Assembly (NCBI RefSeq): GCF_018332695.1
Contig: NZ_BOQN01000087.1
Span: 62,001 to 126,000 of the forward strand
DNA from: Paractinoplanes toevensis
Lineage (GTDB): Bacteria; Actinomycetota; Actinomycetes; Mycobacteriales; Micromonosporaceae
Reading direction: 5' to 3'
Length of the DNA: 64,000 nucleotides
Of this stretch, positions 51,644 to 60,693 are shown piece by piece. A program made the position numbers and the translations under genes. Below the pieces are notes generated by a model that was not told where the DNA came from, ran no database searches, and saw nothing but the letters and a program-made list of their open reading frames with translations. Position 1 is the first letter of the stretch. Every line of letters starts with the position of its first letter.

Positions 51644-51661
51644 ACGCACATAATGGTGCGT
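51644..51661. promoter_or_regulatory. ACGCAC-N6-GTGCGT operator between globin and HxlR genes
   Basis: ACGCAC (51644-51649), spacer ATAATG, GTGCGT (51656-51661), a perfect 6-bp dyad. It overlaps the HxlR start (GTG 51660) and lies 40 bp upstream of the globin ATG on the other strand. HxlR regulators bind such dyads, so it is probably the autoregulatory and globin operator. Confidence 0.6.
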
Positions 51662-51986
51662 GCCCAAGGAATACAGCTGTCCGGTCGAGCTGACCGTCGA
51701 CGTCGTCGGCGGCCGGTGGCGCACCGTGATCCTGGCCCGGCTCAAGGAGGGCGTGCACCGCTACGGCGAACTGCGCCGCCTCACCCCGGGCATCAGCGAG
51801 AAGATGCTCACCCAGCGGCTGCGCGAACTGGAGGCCGACGGCCTGGTGACCCGCCGCGACCACGGCACGGTCCCGCCGCACGTCGACTACGACCTGACCG
51901 ACGAGGGCCGCACCCTGATCCCGGTCCTGCAGGCGATGTACGACTGGGGTGTGGCCCGCGCGGCCCGCACCGGCACCGCCGTCTAG
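51660..51986 (+). CDS. HxlR-family redox regulator
   Basis: 108-residue winged-helix protein beginning PKEYSCPVELTVDVVGGRWRTVILARLKEG; the Cys near the N-terminus (EYSCPVE) is the conserved HxlR sensing Cys, known to react with aldehydes or oxidants in relatives. The HTH is GISEKMLTQRLRELEADGLVTRR. It faces the truncated haemoglobin gene, so it likely controls it in response to a redox or reactive-nitrogen signal. GTG 51660 is forced by the family N-terminus. Confidence 0.88.
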   Translation: MPKEYSCPVELTVDVVGGRWRTVILARLKEGVHRYGELRRLTPGISEKMLTQRLRELEADGLVTRRDHGTVPPHVDYDLTDEGRTLIPVLQAMYDWGVARAARTGTAV

Positions 51987-52070
51987 AGATCTTCCGGGTC
52001 GAGGTCCCGCCAATGCCAGAAAACAAGCTTCCCCGAAACGGAGGGCGGGACGCTTTCAAGCGGAAGATCT
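51987..52070. other. 84-bp structured inverted repeat between convergent genes
   Basis: Outer arms AGATCTTCCG (51987-51996) and CGGAAGATCT (52061-52070) and inner arms GTCCCGCC (52004-52011) and GGCGGGAC (52044-52051) are each perfect, with internal loops of 7 and 9 nt. The left arm begins at the HxlR stop. An 8-bp direct repeat GTCTAGAG flanks the whole gap (51981-51988 and 52193-52200). It could be a bidirectional terminator between HxlR and the kinase, or a small mobile-element relic. The rest of the gap to 52194 is GC-rich and holds no clear gene. Confidence 0.55.
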
Positions 52071-52194
52071 TTCGGTACGCGCCGACTCAGTCCCGTGGCA
52101 CGCGGTCCCGGCAGGTGCCACCCACCCTCCGCGCGCCCGCTGCGGGCGGGCCCGACCCAAGCCCACAACCCCAACCCGCCGGCCTCCAAAGTGT

Positions 52195-53481
52195 CTAGAG
52201 CCGTTCGCGGATGCGCAGGGTCGCGGCCCGGGGGTGGGCCGGCCACAGCCGGCGCCGGGCCGGGTGGCGGGCCGGTTCCGGGATGCGCGGTAGCCGGACG
52301 GTGAAGCTGGCTCCCCGCCCGGGGTGCCCGTCGGCGGTGATGGTGCCGCCGTGGCCGGTCACGACCTCCTGGAGCAAGGCCAGGCCGAGGCCGAAGCGGC
52401 GGTCGCCGGCGGCGGGGCCGCGGTGGAAGCGGTCGAAGAGCCGGTCGGCGTCGGCCGGGTCGAAGCCGTCGCCGGTGTCGGCCACCACCACCTCGGCGGT
52501 GTCGCGGACCGTGCGTACGGTGACGGTGATCTGCCCGCCGGCCGGGGTGTGGGTCAGGGCGTTGGACAGCAGCTCGGCCAGCACCCGGTGCAGGGCGGAG
52601 ACGATCCCGGCGACCGGCAGCGGGCCGCCCGGCGTGGACAGGTTGACCGTGACCTGCCGTTCCGTGGCCCGGGCGGCTTCGCGGGCGACGGCGTCGGTGG
52701 CCAGGGCGGTCAGGTCGACCGGTTCGCGGGTCGGGCCGTCGTCGGGGGCGGCGGCCAGCCGGGCGGACAGCAGCAGTTCGTCGACGATCTCGCCGAGCCG
52801 GCGGGTGGTGCCGACCAGGCGTTCCAGGTCGCGGCGTTCGGCCGGGGCCGACGTGGAGCGCCGGGCGATCAGCTGGGCCCGGGTGTGCACCTGGGCGATG
52901 GGGGTGCGCAGCTCGTGGCTGGCGTCGGCGACGAACCGGCGCTGCCGGGCGAGGGCCTCGGCGAGCGGGGCGACCGACCGGTGCCCGACGATCCAGCCGG
53001 TCACCGACGCGGCGATCAGGCCGAAACCGGCGGCCAGGGCGAACGCCCACAGCAGGTGCCGGCGGTCGGCGAGCTGGTAGCGGGCGTCGAACACCACCTG
53101 CACCGCGCCGGTGGCGGTGGCCTGGGTGCGCACGTGGAAGACGGTGCCGGGCGCGTCGACGGTGGTGATCTCGGCGGGGCCGCCGGCGGCGACCCGGTCG
53201 AGGGCGGCGCGCTGCGGGAAGCCGGGTGGCGGCGGGACCGGGCCGGCCTGTACGACGCCGTCGTCGAGCCGGATGATCCAGTTGCAGCCGACCGGGCCGG
53301 AGATGCTGCCGTACTTGGCGCCCCAGGACAGTTCCCGCTGGATCTGCCGTTCCTGGCTGGCGACCAGGGTCGCGTAGGCGATGGCGCCGACGAGGGTGAG
53401 CAGGGCGCCGACGGCGAGGCCGACGAACAGGCCCATCCGCAGCCTCGCCCGGCACACGATGACGCGTTCGGCGGCGTTCAT
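52195..53481 (-). CDS. Sensor histidine kinase (OmpR-type partner)
   Basis: 428 residues. Helix 1 (FVGLAVGALLTLVGAIAYATL) and a second helix (FALAAGFGLIAASVTGWIVG) flank an extracytoplasmic sensor of about 120 residues. HisKA with phosphoacceptor His in ADASHELRTPIAQVHTR follows, then an ATPase with N-box ELLSNALTHTPAGG, DTGDGFDPADADRLFDRF and GLGLALLQEVVTGHGG. ATG 53481 overlaps the response regulator stop (ATGA). Its signal is unknown. Confidence 0.9.
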   Translation of the reverse strand: MNAAERVIVCRARLRMGLFVGLAVGALLTLVGAIAYATLVASQERQIQRELSWGAKYGSISGPVGCNWIIRLDDGVVQAGPVPPPPGFPQRAALDRVAAGGPAEITTVDAPGTVFHVRTQATATGAVQVVFDARYQLADRRHLLWAFALAAGFGLIAASVTGWIVGHRSVAPLAEALARQRRFVADASHELRTPIAQVHTRAQLIARRSTSAPAERRDLERLVGTTRRLGEIVDELLLSARLAAAPDDGPTREPVDLTALATDAVAREAARATERQVTVNLSTPGGPLPVAGIVSALHRVLAELLSNALTHTPAGGQITVTVRTVRDTAEVVVADTGDGFDPADADRLFDRFHRGPAAGDRRFGLGLALLQEVVTGHGGTITADGHPGRGASFTVRLPRIPEPARHPARRRLWPAHPRAATLRIRERL

Positions 53482-54131
53482 AGCGCGCCCAGCCGGTAGC
53501 CGAGGCCGTGGACGGTGCGCACCACGTCGCGGCCGAGTTTGCGGCGCAGGTAGTAGACGTACGTGTCGACCAGGGACGCGGCGGCGGCCTCGTCGAAGAC
53601 GCGGGTGCGCAGCTGGGCGCGGGAGTGCACCTGGTGCGGCCGGGCGGCCAGCACGCGCAGCAGTTCGAACTCGCGGGCGCTCAGCGCGATCCGCCCGCCG
53701 CCGGGCAGCACGACGTCGCGGACGGCCAGGTCGATCAGGCCGCGGCCGACGCGCAGCGCGCCGGCGGCGTCGGGGACGCGGCGGCACAGGGCGCGCAGCC
53801 GGGCGCTGAGTTCGTCGAGGTCGAAGGGTTTGGCGAGGTAGTCGTCGGCGCCGGCGTCGAGTCCGGCGATCCGGTCGGCGACGGTGCCCAGCGCGGTGAG
53901 CATCAGCGCCCGGGCCGGGACGGCCCGTGATCGCAGGCGGGCGAGCAGGTCGAGGCCGTCGAGGGCGGGCAGGAGCCGGTCGATGACCATGACGTCGTAG
54001 GGCCGGGTGAGTCCGAGGTGCAGGCCGCGCTGGCCGTCGGAGGCCTGGTCGACGGTGTAGCCCTCGTCGGCCAGGGTTTCGGTCAGCATCTCGGACAATT
54101 CCGGGTCATCCTCGACCAAGAGGAGCCGCAT
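53478..54131 (-). CDS. OmpR-family response regulator
   Basis: 217 residues: receiver (MRLLLVEDDPELSEMLTETLADEGY, phosphoacceptor in VMVIDRLLPALDGLDLL, KPFDLDEL switch) and winged-helix DNA-binding domain (LSAREFELLRVLAARPHQVHSRAQLRTRVFDE ... VDTYVYYLRRKLG). It forms an operon with the kinase (ATGA). It lies 62 bp downstream of the CPA2 antiporter gene, so it may belong to the same control circuit. Confidence 0.92.
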   Translation of the reverse strand: MRLLLVEDDPELSEMLTETLADEGYTVDQASDGQRGLHLGLTRPYDVMVIDRLLPALDGLDLLARLRSRAVPARALMLTALGTVADRIAGLDAGADDYLAKPFDLDELSARLRALCRRVPDAAGALRVGRGLIDLAVRDVVLPGGGRIALSAREFELLRVLAARPHQVHSRAQLRTRVFDEAAAASLVDTYVYYLRRKLGRDVVRTVHGLGYRLGAL

Positions 54132-54193
54132 TCATCGATCCTGGTCGATCGACCGGCGTTTGCATAGCCGAAGGTTGCTTTTTCAACAAAAAT

Positions 54194-55435
54194 CTATCCG
54201 ATCAGTACGGGTTGGGCCACCGGCGCCGGGCGGCGGCGCTCGATCCAGGAGAGCAGTGGCGTGGTCATGATCGTGGTGACCAGGGCGACCAGCACCAGCA
54301 CGGTGAACAGCGACGAGTTGACGATCCCGGCCTCCAGCCCGACGTTCAGGGCGATCAGCTGCATCAGGCCGCGCGCGTTCATCAGCGCCCCGACCCGCAG
54401 GGCGACGTCCTGGGGTTCGCCGCGCAGCCGGGCCGCGCCCCAGCAGGCGCCGAACTTCCCGGCGATCGCGAGAGCGATGCAGGCGAGCGCGAACAGCAGC
54501 ACCGCCGGGTCACCGAGCAGGGCGAACTCGGTGCGCAGGCCGGAGAACGTGAAGAACAGCGGCAGGAACAGGGCGGACGCGACCGGCGTGAGCGTTTCGA
54601 TGATCTTGTCGGCGGCCGGGCCGTGCGGCATGACGGCGCCGACGACGAACGCGCCGAACACCGCGTACAGGCCGATCTCGTCGGTGTAGAAGGCGATCAG
54701 GAACAGCACGGCGACCACGGCGATCATCCGGATCGGTTCGGCCAGGCCCAGCAACCAGCCCATGACGCGCGGCCCGGCCAGCCACGACACCAGGCCGAAC
54801 GCGATCGCGCCGCCCGCGGTGATCAGGGCGGGGCCGGGTTCGCCGGACGCGAACGCGAGGACCACGGCGAGCAGGATCCAGGCGACCAGGTCGTCGATGG
54901 CGCCGCTGGCCAGGGCCAGCGAACCGTGCCGGGTGCCGGCCTGGCCGCGTTCGGTGATGATCCGGGCCAGCATCGGGAACGCGGTGATGGCCAGGGCGAC
55001 CCCGACGAACGCGGCGGACACGCCGAGCGGGATGCCGGCCGGGCGGATGTCCACGGCGTTGCCGGCCACCACCACGAGCACCACCCCGAGCACCAGGGGC
55101 GTGGTGACCCCGGCCAGCGACACCGCCCCGGCGGTGCCGGCCATCCGGGGCACCCGGTGGCCGGTGAACGCGTACCCGGCCTGGAACATGAACAGCACCA
55201 GGCCGACCTGCCCGACGACGTACAGGATCGGGTAGAGCGCGGGCGGGAACAGGGCGGCCTGCACGCCGGGCAGCAGCAGGCCCAGCAGCGACGGTCCGAG
55301 CAGGACACCGGCCAGCATCTCGGACACCACCGGCGGCTGGCCGGCCTTGCCGAGCAGCCAGGAGACGAATTTGCAGAAGACCAGGATGACCGCGACGGCG
55401 ATGAAGAAACGTGGTGCCAGCTCGGTGGGCGTCAC
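54194..55435 (-). CDS. CPA2-family cation/proton antiporter
   Basis: 413 residues with about 12 helices and the CPA2 (KefB/NapA-type) pattern: GQPPVVSEMLAGVLLGPSLLG, then ALASGAIDDLVAWILLAVV with the Asp-Asp-type pair in the transport helix (AIDDLVAW). It may move Na+/K+ against H+, or serve as an export system tied to the neighbouring enzymes. Its GTG start 55435 overlaps the P450 stop by GTGA, so it is the last gene of the cluster. Confidence 0.87.
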   Translation of the reverse strand: MTPTELAPRFFIAVAVILVFCKFVSWLLGKAGQPPVVSEMLAGVLLGPSLLGLLLPGVQAALFPPALYPILYVVGQVGLVLFMFQAGYAFTGHRVPRMAGTAGAVSLAGVTTPLVLGVVLVVVAGNAVDIRPAGIPLGVSAAFVGVALAITAFPMLARIITERGQAGTRHGSLALASGAIDDLVAWILLAVVLAFASGEPGPALITAGGAIAFGLVSWLAGPRVMGWLLGLAEPIRMIAVVAVLFLIAFYTDEIGLYAVFGAFVVGAVMPHGPAADKIIETLTPVASALFLPLFFTFSGLRTEFALLGDPAVLLFALACIALAIAGKFGACWGAARLRGEPQDVALRVGALMNARGLMQLIALNVGLEAGIVNSSLFTVLVLVALVTTIMTTPLLSWIERRRPAPVAQPVLIG

Positions 55436-56691
55436 TGCTCGACCTCCTCGAAGTAGGTGCTGCACAGGCGTTGCCGGCGGGCGTCGGCGACCATCCAGGT
55501 GCCGTACGCGAGCTGTTTGAACGACCGGCCGAACTCGGCCCACCGGTCCCGCGCACGCATGGCGGCCAGCCGGGCCCGGCCGGGTCCGGGCCGGCCGGCC
55601 GGGGTCAGGTAGGCGGGGCCGCGGCTGGGCAGCGACCGGGTGTGCACGGCGGACGACGCGATCGTGAAGTGCCGCAGGATCTCCCGGGTGGCGGCGCGCA
55701 GCATCACCGGCGCGACACCACGGGCGGGGCAGGCCCGGTTCGCGGTCACCCCGTACGGGATGAAGTTGGCCTCTTTGCGTTTGATCATCAGCCAGCGATC
55801 CGGGTCGAACCGGTCGTCGCCGGCCGGGCCGGTGCGCTGGAAGGCGAGGTAGTTGAACAGCAGCACCGAACCGGCGGGCAGGGTGACCCGGTCGTCGACG
55901 CGGATCGGGGCGGACGTGATGCGGTGGGCGATGCCGAACAGCGGGTGCACCCGCAGGGTCTCGTCGATGAGCCGGTCCAGGGCGTCGTCGTCGACCGGCA
56001 TCGGGCGCAGCGTGGCGCAGAGCAGGATGTGCGCCATCGCCTCGGACATCTGCACGACGGCGGTGTTGAAGAACGCGCCCTGCAGATACCAGGCGGTCTC
56101 CTCGACGGTGAAGTCGGCGGCGGGCAGGGTGACCGGGCAGGTGCCGGCCTCGAGCCGGCCGATCAGGTAACGGGTGAGCCGGTCGCGGCGGTCCATGTGC
56201 CGCAGGCCGGTGCCTTTCAGGGCGGTGACGACGTCGTCGGCGTTGGCGACGATCAGGTCTTTGGTTTCCGGTGGACACGGTGACCCGAAGACGAGTTCGT
56301 AGTAGACCTCGGCCCAGATCGGCATCATCAGGTCCCGCAGCCGGACGTGACTGGTCCTGGTGGTCGGCAGTTCGTTGACTGCCCGGCCGGTGGCGGCGGT
56401 GGCGAGTTCGTCGCCGCGCTGCTGGCCGATGGCCAGGACCTGGCGGGTCGTGCGGGCGACGGTGCGGTACCGCTCCCCCGGTTCGAGGTGTTCCTGGTGC
56501 ATCTGCGGGCCGGGGGCGAGCCAGTACCAGAACAGGTCGGACAGCCCGGCGCCGCGGCTGCGCCCGTCGGCGGCCGGGTCGGCGTAGACCTGCGCGAAGT
56601 GTTCGGCGCCGACCAGCGGGCCGGGCACCGGGATGCCTTCGGTGCCGTTGACCCGCCGGAAGATCCACTCCCGGAGGCGAACGGTGATCAT
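55432..56691 (-). CDS. Atypical cytochrome P450
   Basis: 419 residues. The K-helix ExxR is present (IDETLRVHPLFG). The heme-binding segment reads YGVTANRACPARGVAP in place of the usual FGxGxHxCxG, keeping the Cys. The I-helix WYLQGAFFNTAVVQMSEAMAHIL lacks the usual acid-alcohol pair (A/G-G-x-D/E-T), with Asn-Thr in its place, so oxygen activation may differ from classic P450s. It is in a coupled series with the FMN oxidase and antiporter (ATGA, GTGA). The substrate is probably the cluster's metabolite. Confidence 0.82.
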   Translation of the reverse strand: MITVRLREWIFRRVNGTEGIPVPGPLVGAEHFAQVYADPAADGRSRGAGLSDLFWYWLAPGPQMHQEHLEPGERYRTVARTTRQVLAIGQQRGDELATAATGRAVNELPTTRTSHVRLRDLMMPIWAEVYYELVFGSPCPPETKDLIVANADDVVTALKGTGLRHMDRRDRLTRYLIGRLEAGTCPVTLPAADFTVEETAWYLQGAFFNTAVVQMSEAMAHILLCATLRPMPVDDDALDRLIDETLRVHPLFGIAHRITSAPIRVDDRVTLPAGSVLLFNYLAFQRTGPAGDDRFDPDRWLMIKRKEANFIPYGVTANRACPARGVAPVMLRAATREILRHFTIASSAVHTRSLPSRGPAYLTPAGRPGPGRARLAAMRARDRWAEFGRSFKQLAYGTWMVADARRQRLCSTYFEEVEQ

Positions 56692-57656
56692 GTGATGAGG
56701 TCCGGGGTGAGGTCGGCCGGTCGCTGCGCTCCGGCCAGGGCCAGGCCGTGGTCCAGCTGGGCGCGCAGGGTTTCCAGCGTTTCCCGTACGCCGTGAGCGC
56801 CGCCCGCCGCGAGTCCCCGGATGACCGGCCGCCCGACGAGCACCGCGGTGGCACCCAGCGCGAGCGCGACCAGCACGTCGGTGCCGGTGCGGATCCCGCC
56901 GTCGATCAGCACCGGGATCCGCCCGCCGGTGGCGCCGAGGACGGCGGGCAGGGCGTCGAGAGTGGCGATGGCCCCGTCGAGCTGCCGTCCGCCGTGGTTG
57001 GACACGATGATCGCGTCGGCGCCGTGCTCGACGGCCAGGGCGGCGTCGGCGGGGTGCAGGATGCCCTTGAGGATCAGCGGCAGGCCGGTGGCGGCGCGCA
57101 GCCGGTCGATGTGCGGCCAGCCCAGGGCGGCGTCCATGACGATGTCCCGGCCGTCCATGTTGGCGCAGGCCAGCCCGTCCGGCAGGTCGGTGAAGCCGTT
57201 GCGCAGGTCGCGCCGGCGGTGCCCGAGGACCGGCGAGTCGACGGTGACGACGAGCGCTTTCACGCCGGCTTTGGTGACCCGGCCGATCAGGGCGTCCTGG
57301 AACGCGGTGTCGGGTTGCGGGTAGAGCTGGAACCACAGGGTGGCGCCGGCCGTGGCGATCTGCTCGATCGGCTGGGTGGCGGCCATGCTGACGACCATCG
57401 CCGTGCCGGCGGCGGCCGCCCCGGCCGCCGTGCCGGTCTCCCCGGCCGGGTGGGCGAGCAGGTGGAACGCGGTGGGGGCGATCAGGACCGGCATCGACAG
57501 GTCGGTGCCGCACACGGTGGTGCGCAGGTCGCGGGGGCCGGTACCGCGCAGCACCCGCGGGATGATCCGGCGCCGGGCGTACGCGTCGGTGTTGGCCTTG
57601 AGGGTGCGTTCCTCGCCGGCACCGCCGGCGAAGAAGTCGGCGTGGACGGGGTTCAT
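56688..57656 (-). CDS. FMN-dependent alpha-hydroxy-acid oxidase
   Basis: 322-residue TIM-barrel enzyme of the lactate/glycolate/mandelate oxidase family. It has the catalytic His in IIVSNHGGRQLDGAIATLDALP, FMN phosphate site IPVLIDGGIRTGTDVLVALALGATAVLVGRPV, and the early RDLRTTVCGTDLSMPVLIAPTAFHLLAHPAGE. At 322 residues it is about 30-40 shorter than typical members. It oxidises 2-hydroxy acids to 2-oxo acids; the substrate is unknown. It is coupled by ATGA to the FAD oxidoreductase and P450. Confidence 0.9.
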   Translation of the reverse strand: MNPVHADFFAGGAGEERTLKANTDAYARRRIIPRVLRGTGPRDLRTTVCGTDLSMPVLIAPTAFHLLAHPAGETGTAAGAAAAGTAMVVSMAATQPIEQIATAGATLWFQLYPQPDTAFQDALIGRVTKAGVKALVVTVDSPVLGHRRRDLRNGFTDLPDGLACANMDGRDIVMDAALGWPHIDRLRAATGLPLILKGILHPADAALAVEHGADAIIVSNHGGRQLDGAIATLDALPAVLGATGGRIPVLIDGGIRTGTDVLVALALGATAVLVGRPVIRGLAAGGAHGVRETLETLRAQLDHGLALAGAQRPADLTPDLIT

Positions 57657-59143
57657 CGGTGCCGGGTCAGGAACGCGGCCAGCGGCCCGACGTGCACGTC
57701 GGGCCGGTCCCACCGGTTCTCCAGGTTCTCGGCCAGGTGGTGGGTGCCGGTCAGCTGCCCGTCACGGTAGGCGCGCACGACCGGGTGCAGGTAGGCGGCG
57801 TCGTGGGCCTGGCCGGGGGTGTCCTGGGCGATCCGGCTGACGCTGATGTCGAACGGGTCGACCTGGTCGTGGTCGGGCCCGTATTCGAGGGTGACGACCA
57901 GGCCGTCGGGGTGCCGCTCGTGGAACAGGGCGACGGGCATCTCTTCGAGGTAGCGGCCGTCGGGCAGGACCACGTCGGCGAGGAAACCGAACTGCTGCCA
58001 CAGCGCGGACGAGCGGTTGACCCGGGCGATGATCGCGTCGGTGACCTCGTGGGTTTCCAGCTGGGTGGCCGGCCACCGCTGGGTGAGGACTTTGTGCAGG
58101 GCGCGCACCGCGTACCGGAAGCCGTGGATGAAACCGCTGGTGGACTTCTTGAAATCGCGCTGCTGGGTGATCGTGCCGGCGAAGTAGAGGCCGGGGACGT
58201 TCACCGACTCCCAGGACGCGGTCTGCTTCGGGAACCGGTCGTCGATGGCCAGCTCGGGCCGGCAGGTCTCGTCGAAGACGCTCGCGTCGAACGCGAACCC
58301 CGTGCAGGCGATGACCCGGTCGTAGCGCAGCTGTTTGGTGACCTCCTCGACGCGGGCGAACGCGAACGTGACCACCAGGTCGTCGCCGTCGCGGTCGATG
58401 CCGCGCACCCTGCCGTCGAGGATCGCGTTGGCCGACTTGAGCTGGTAGGTGTCGAGGAAGTTGTTGTTGACCGCGCGCAGGTGCCCGACGAAGTGGGTGC
58501 GCCAGGCGAACTTGACGTCGTGCGGGCCGGCCACATGGATCAGGGTGGTGGTCTCGATCAGCGCGTCGGCGGTCTCGAACGCCGAGTTGCCCTTGCCGAG
58601 GATCAGGACCCGCTGGTCGGTGTAGCCGTCCGGGTCGGTGTCCATGGTGTCGTAGCGTTCGGCGTGCTCGATGCCGGGGATCTCGGGGATGTTCATCCGG
58701 GAGACTCCGGTGGCCATGATGATCTTTTTCGCGCGGAGGTCTTCCTCGCCGGTGGAGACGAGGAACTCGTCGCCGTCCTTGCGGATGCGGGTGACCCGGG
58801 CGTTGTAGCGGATCTTGACGCCGGTCTTGGCGGCGAAGTCGGCCAGGTAGCGGACCATCACGTCGGCGTCCGGGAAGTAGCGGCCGGTGTAACCGGTGAA
58901 CAGGGGCGCGTCCTCGGCCAGCAGCGAGTTCCAGTCCAGGCGCAGGTTCAGTTCCGGGTCGGTGGTCCCGGTGTGCGGCTTGTTGATGGAGATGAGTTGC
59001 CGGTGCCGCGGGAAGGTGCGGAAGAACGCCCCGGGCCCGTCGGCGGCTTCCAGGACAAGGTAGTCGCTGCCGTCGGACTCCATCAGCGCGCCGAGCTGCA
59101 GGCCGGCCGGACCGGCCCCGATGATCAGGTAATCGAGCGTCAC
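57653..59143 (-). CDS. FAD/NAD(P)-dependent monooxygenase-like oxidoreductase
   Basis: 496 residues. The FAD loop LIIGAGPAGLQLGALM is at residue 6; the NADPH-type second loop QRVLILGKGNSAFETADALIE is central, with ATGVSRMNIPEIPGIEH and CTGFAFDASVFD near the C-lobe, the layout of flavin-containing monooxygenases and FOXRED2-like enzymes. An intact paralogue-like relative starts at 60694 but is truncated. It probably hydroxylates an amine or other nucleophile in the cluster's metabolite. The stop overlaps the FMN oxidase start (ATGA). Confidence 0.87.
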   Translation of the reverse strand: MTLDYLIIGAGPAGLQLGALMESDGSDYLVLEAADGPGAFFRTFPRHRQLISINKPHTGTTDPELNLRLDWNSLLAEDAPLFTGYTGRYFPDADVMVRYLADFAAKTGVKIRYNARVTRIRKDGDEFLVSTGEEDLRAKKIIMATGVSRMNIPEIPGIEHAERYDTMDTDPDGYTDQRVLILGKGNSAFETADALIETTTLIHVAGPHDVKFAWRTHFVGHLRAVNNNFLDTYQLKSANAILDGRVRGIDRDGDDLVVTFAFARVEEVTKQLRYDRVIACTGFAFDASVFDETCRPELAIDDRFPKQTASWESVNVPGLYFAGTITQQRDFKKSTSGFIHGFRYAVRALHKVLTQRWPATQLETHEVTDAIIARVNRSSALWQQFGFLADVVLPDGRYLEEMPVALFHERHPDGLVVTLEYGPDHDQVDPFDISVSRIAQDTPGQAHDAAYLHPVVRAYRDGQLTGTHHLAENLENRWDRPDVHVGPLAAFLTRHR

Positions 59144-59179
59144 GAGCGTTGACGGTAGGAACCGGAAATCAGAGAAATA

Positions 59180-60630
59180 TCAGTACCGGTCGCAGCAGAT
59201 CGCCGCGGCGGTGCGGACGTCCTGCTCCAGGGGCCGGTCGGGGTCGATCGGCGCGATGGCGTCCGCCAGCTTTCGCAGAAGATCGGTGCTCGGTCGCCGG
59301 GCACCCACGTGCACCGCCTGCCGCAGCCCCAGAGCCAGCGAACCGACGATCAACCGGAGAAGTGCGGCCTGGTCCACCGCGCGCAGGGCGGCCTGGGTGC
59401 CGAACGGGACGACGTCCTGGTTGTGCAGGTTGGTGGGCAGGCTCTGCATGCTGGCCGGCATCGCGTCGCGGCGGATCTCGGCGATCAACGCGGTCGACGC
59501 GAGCTGGACACCCTGCAGGCCGTGCTGCTGTCCCGGGCCGGCGGCCAGCATCGGGGCAGGCCGCCGTTGCGGTGCGGGTCGACCAGCAGGTCGAGCTGCC
59601 GTTCGACGAGGTTGCCGGTCTGCGCGGCGACGCTGGTGAGCAGGTCTGCGGCGAACGCGGCGGGCTGGCCGAAGAAGTTGCCGCCGTGCACGACGGTGTC
59701 GTCGCCGGGGAAGAACAGCGGGTTGTCGCTGACCCCGGCCAGGTCGGCCGCGATGACCTGCCCGATGTAGCGCAGGGCGTCCTCGGCGGCGCCGAGCAGC
59801 TGCGGCGAGCAACGGATGCTGTACGGCTCCTGCAGGGGCCTCGTTCCGGTTTCCCGCGTGTCGGTGAGGGCGGCCCGCATGGTGGCGGCGACTGTTACCG
59901 CGCCCGGGTGGGCATAACGGGCGATCAGGCGTTCGTCGAGGAACTGGGGATCGCACCCGAGCAGCTCGACCAGCAGGCAGGTCAGATCCTGGGCGGCCCG
60001 GTGTGCTTTACGGATCTCGACGGTGGCCAGGGCCAGCGCGGCGGTGGTCAGGGAGGTGCCGTTGACCAGGGCCAGGGCGTCCCGCCCGTCCAGCGGCAGC
60101 TTCCGCAGACCGGCCCGGTCGAGCGCGTCGGCGGCCGGCATCCGTACGCCGTTGAGGTAGGCGTGGCCGCGGCCACGCAGCGCCTGGGCGGCCGCGCCGA
60201 GCGGGATCAGGTCGCCGCTGGCGCCGACGCTGCCGTACCGGGGCACGGCCGGCGCGAACGTGGTGCCGAGCATGGCGATCAGCGCGTCGACGACGTGCGG
60301 GGACACCCCGGACGCGCCCTGGGCCAGGGACCGGGCCCGGACCAGCAGGGTGGCGCGGACCAGGCCCGGGTCGAGGTCGGGGCCCTGCCCGGCGCCGAGG
60401 TGGGCGAGGGTGTTGTCGGCCTGGTCACGCAGGTCGTCCCGGCCGGCGTAACCGACCAGGGCACCGAAGCCGGTGGTGCTGCCGTAGACGGCCCGGTCGT
60501 CACCGAGCACCTTGCCCAGGAATTCCCGGCCGGCTCTTATCTCACCGCGCTGATCCTCTCCGAGGGTCACGGTGACCGGGTGACGGGCGGCGGTCAGGTC
60601 GGCGGGGGTCAGCGCGGCGGCGAGGTCCAT
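59180..60630 (-). pseudogene. MIO-type aromatic amino acid ammonia-lyase, frameshifted
   Basis: HAL/PAL/TAL-family lyase of about 483 residues. The catalytic Tyr is in YGSTTGFG (Tyr49), the MIO triad Ala137-Ser138-Gly139 is in GSVGASGDLIPLG, and LQEPYSIRCSPQLLGA and NGTSLTTAALALATV follow. Near 59553-59556 the reading frame shifts: one missing base in the C-run on the minus strand (GGCCTGCCCCGATG instead of an extra C) breaks RNGGLP from PMLAAGPGQQHGLQGVQ. Both sides match the same family, so it is one gene with an indel or a homopolymer sequencing error. The pattern is closer to HAL than PAL. Confidence 0.8.
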
Positions 60631-60693
60631 GCCCGCGGACGTTAGGGACGGAATCTCAGAAGCCTCTGAAATCGCCCGGTTACGTTGCCGCGC

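Noticed and set aside
51983..53455. Long alternate frame across the histidine kinase and its downstream gap
   Set aside because: Low-complexity Arg/Pro-rich translation; the kinase frame holds all functional motifs.
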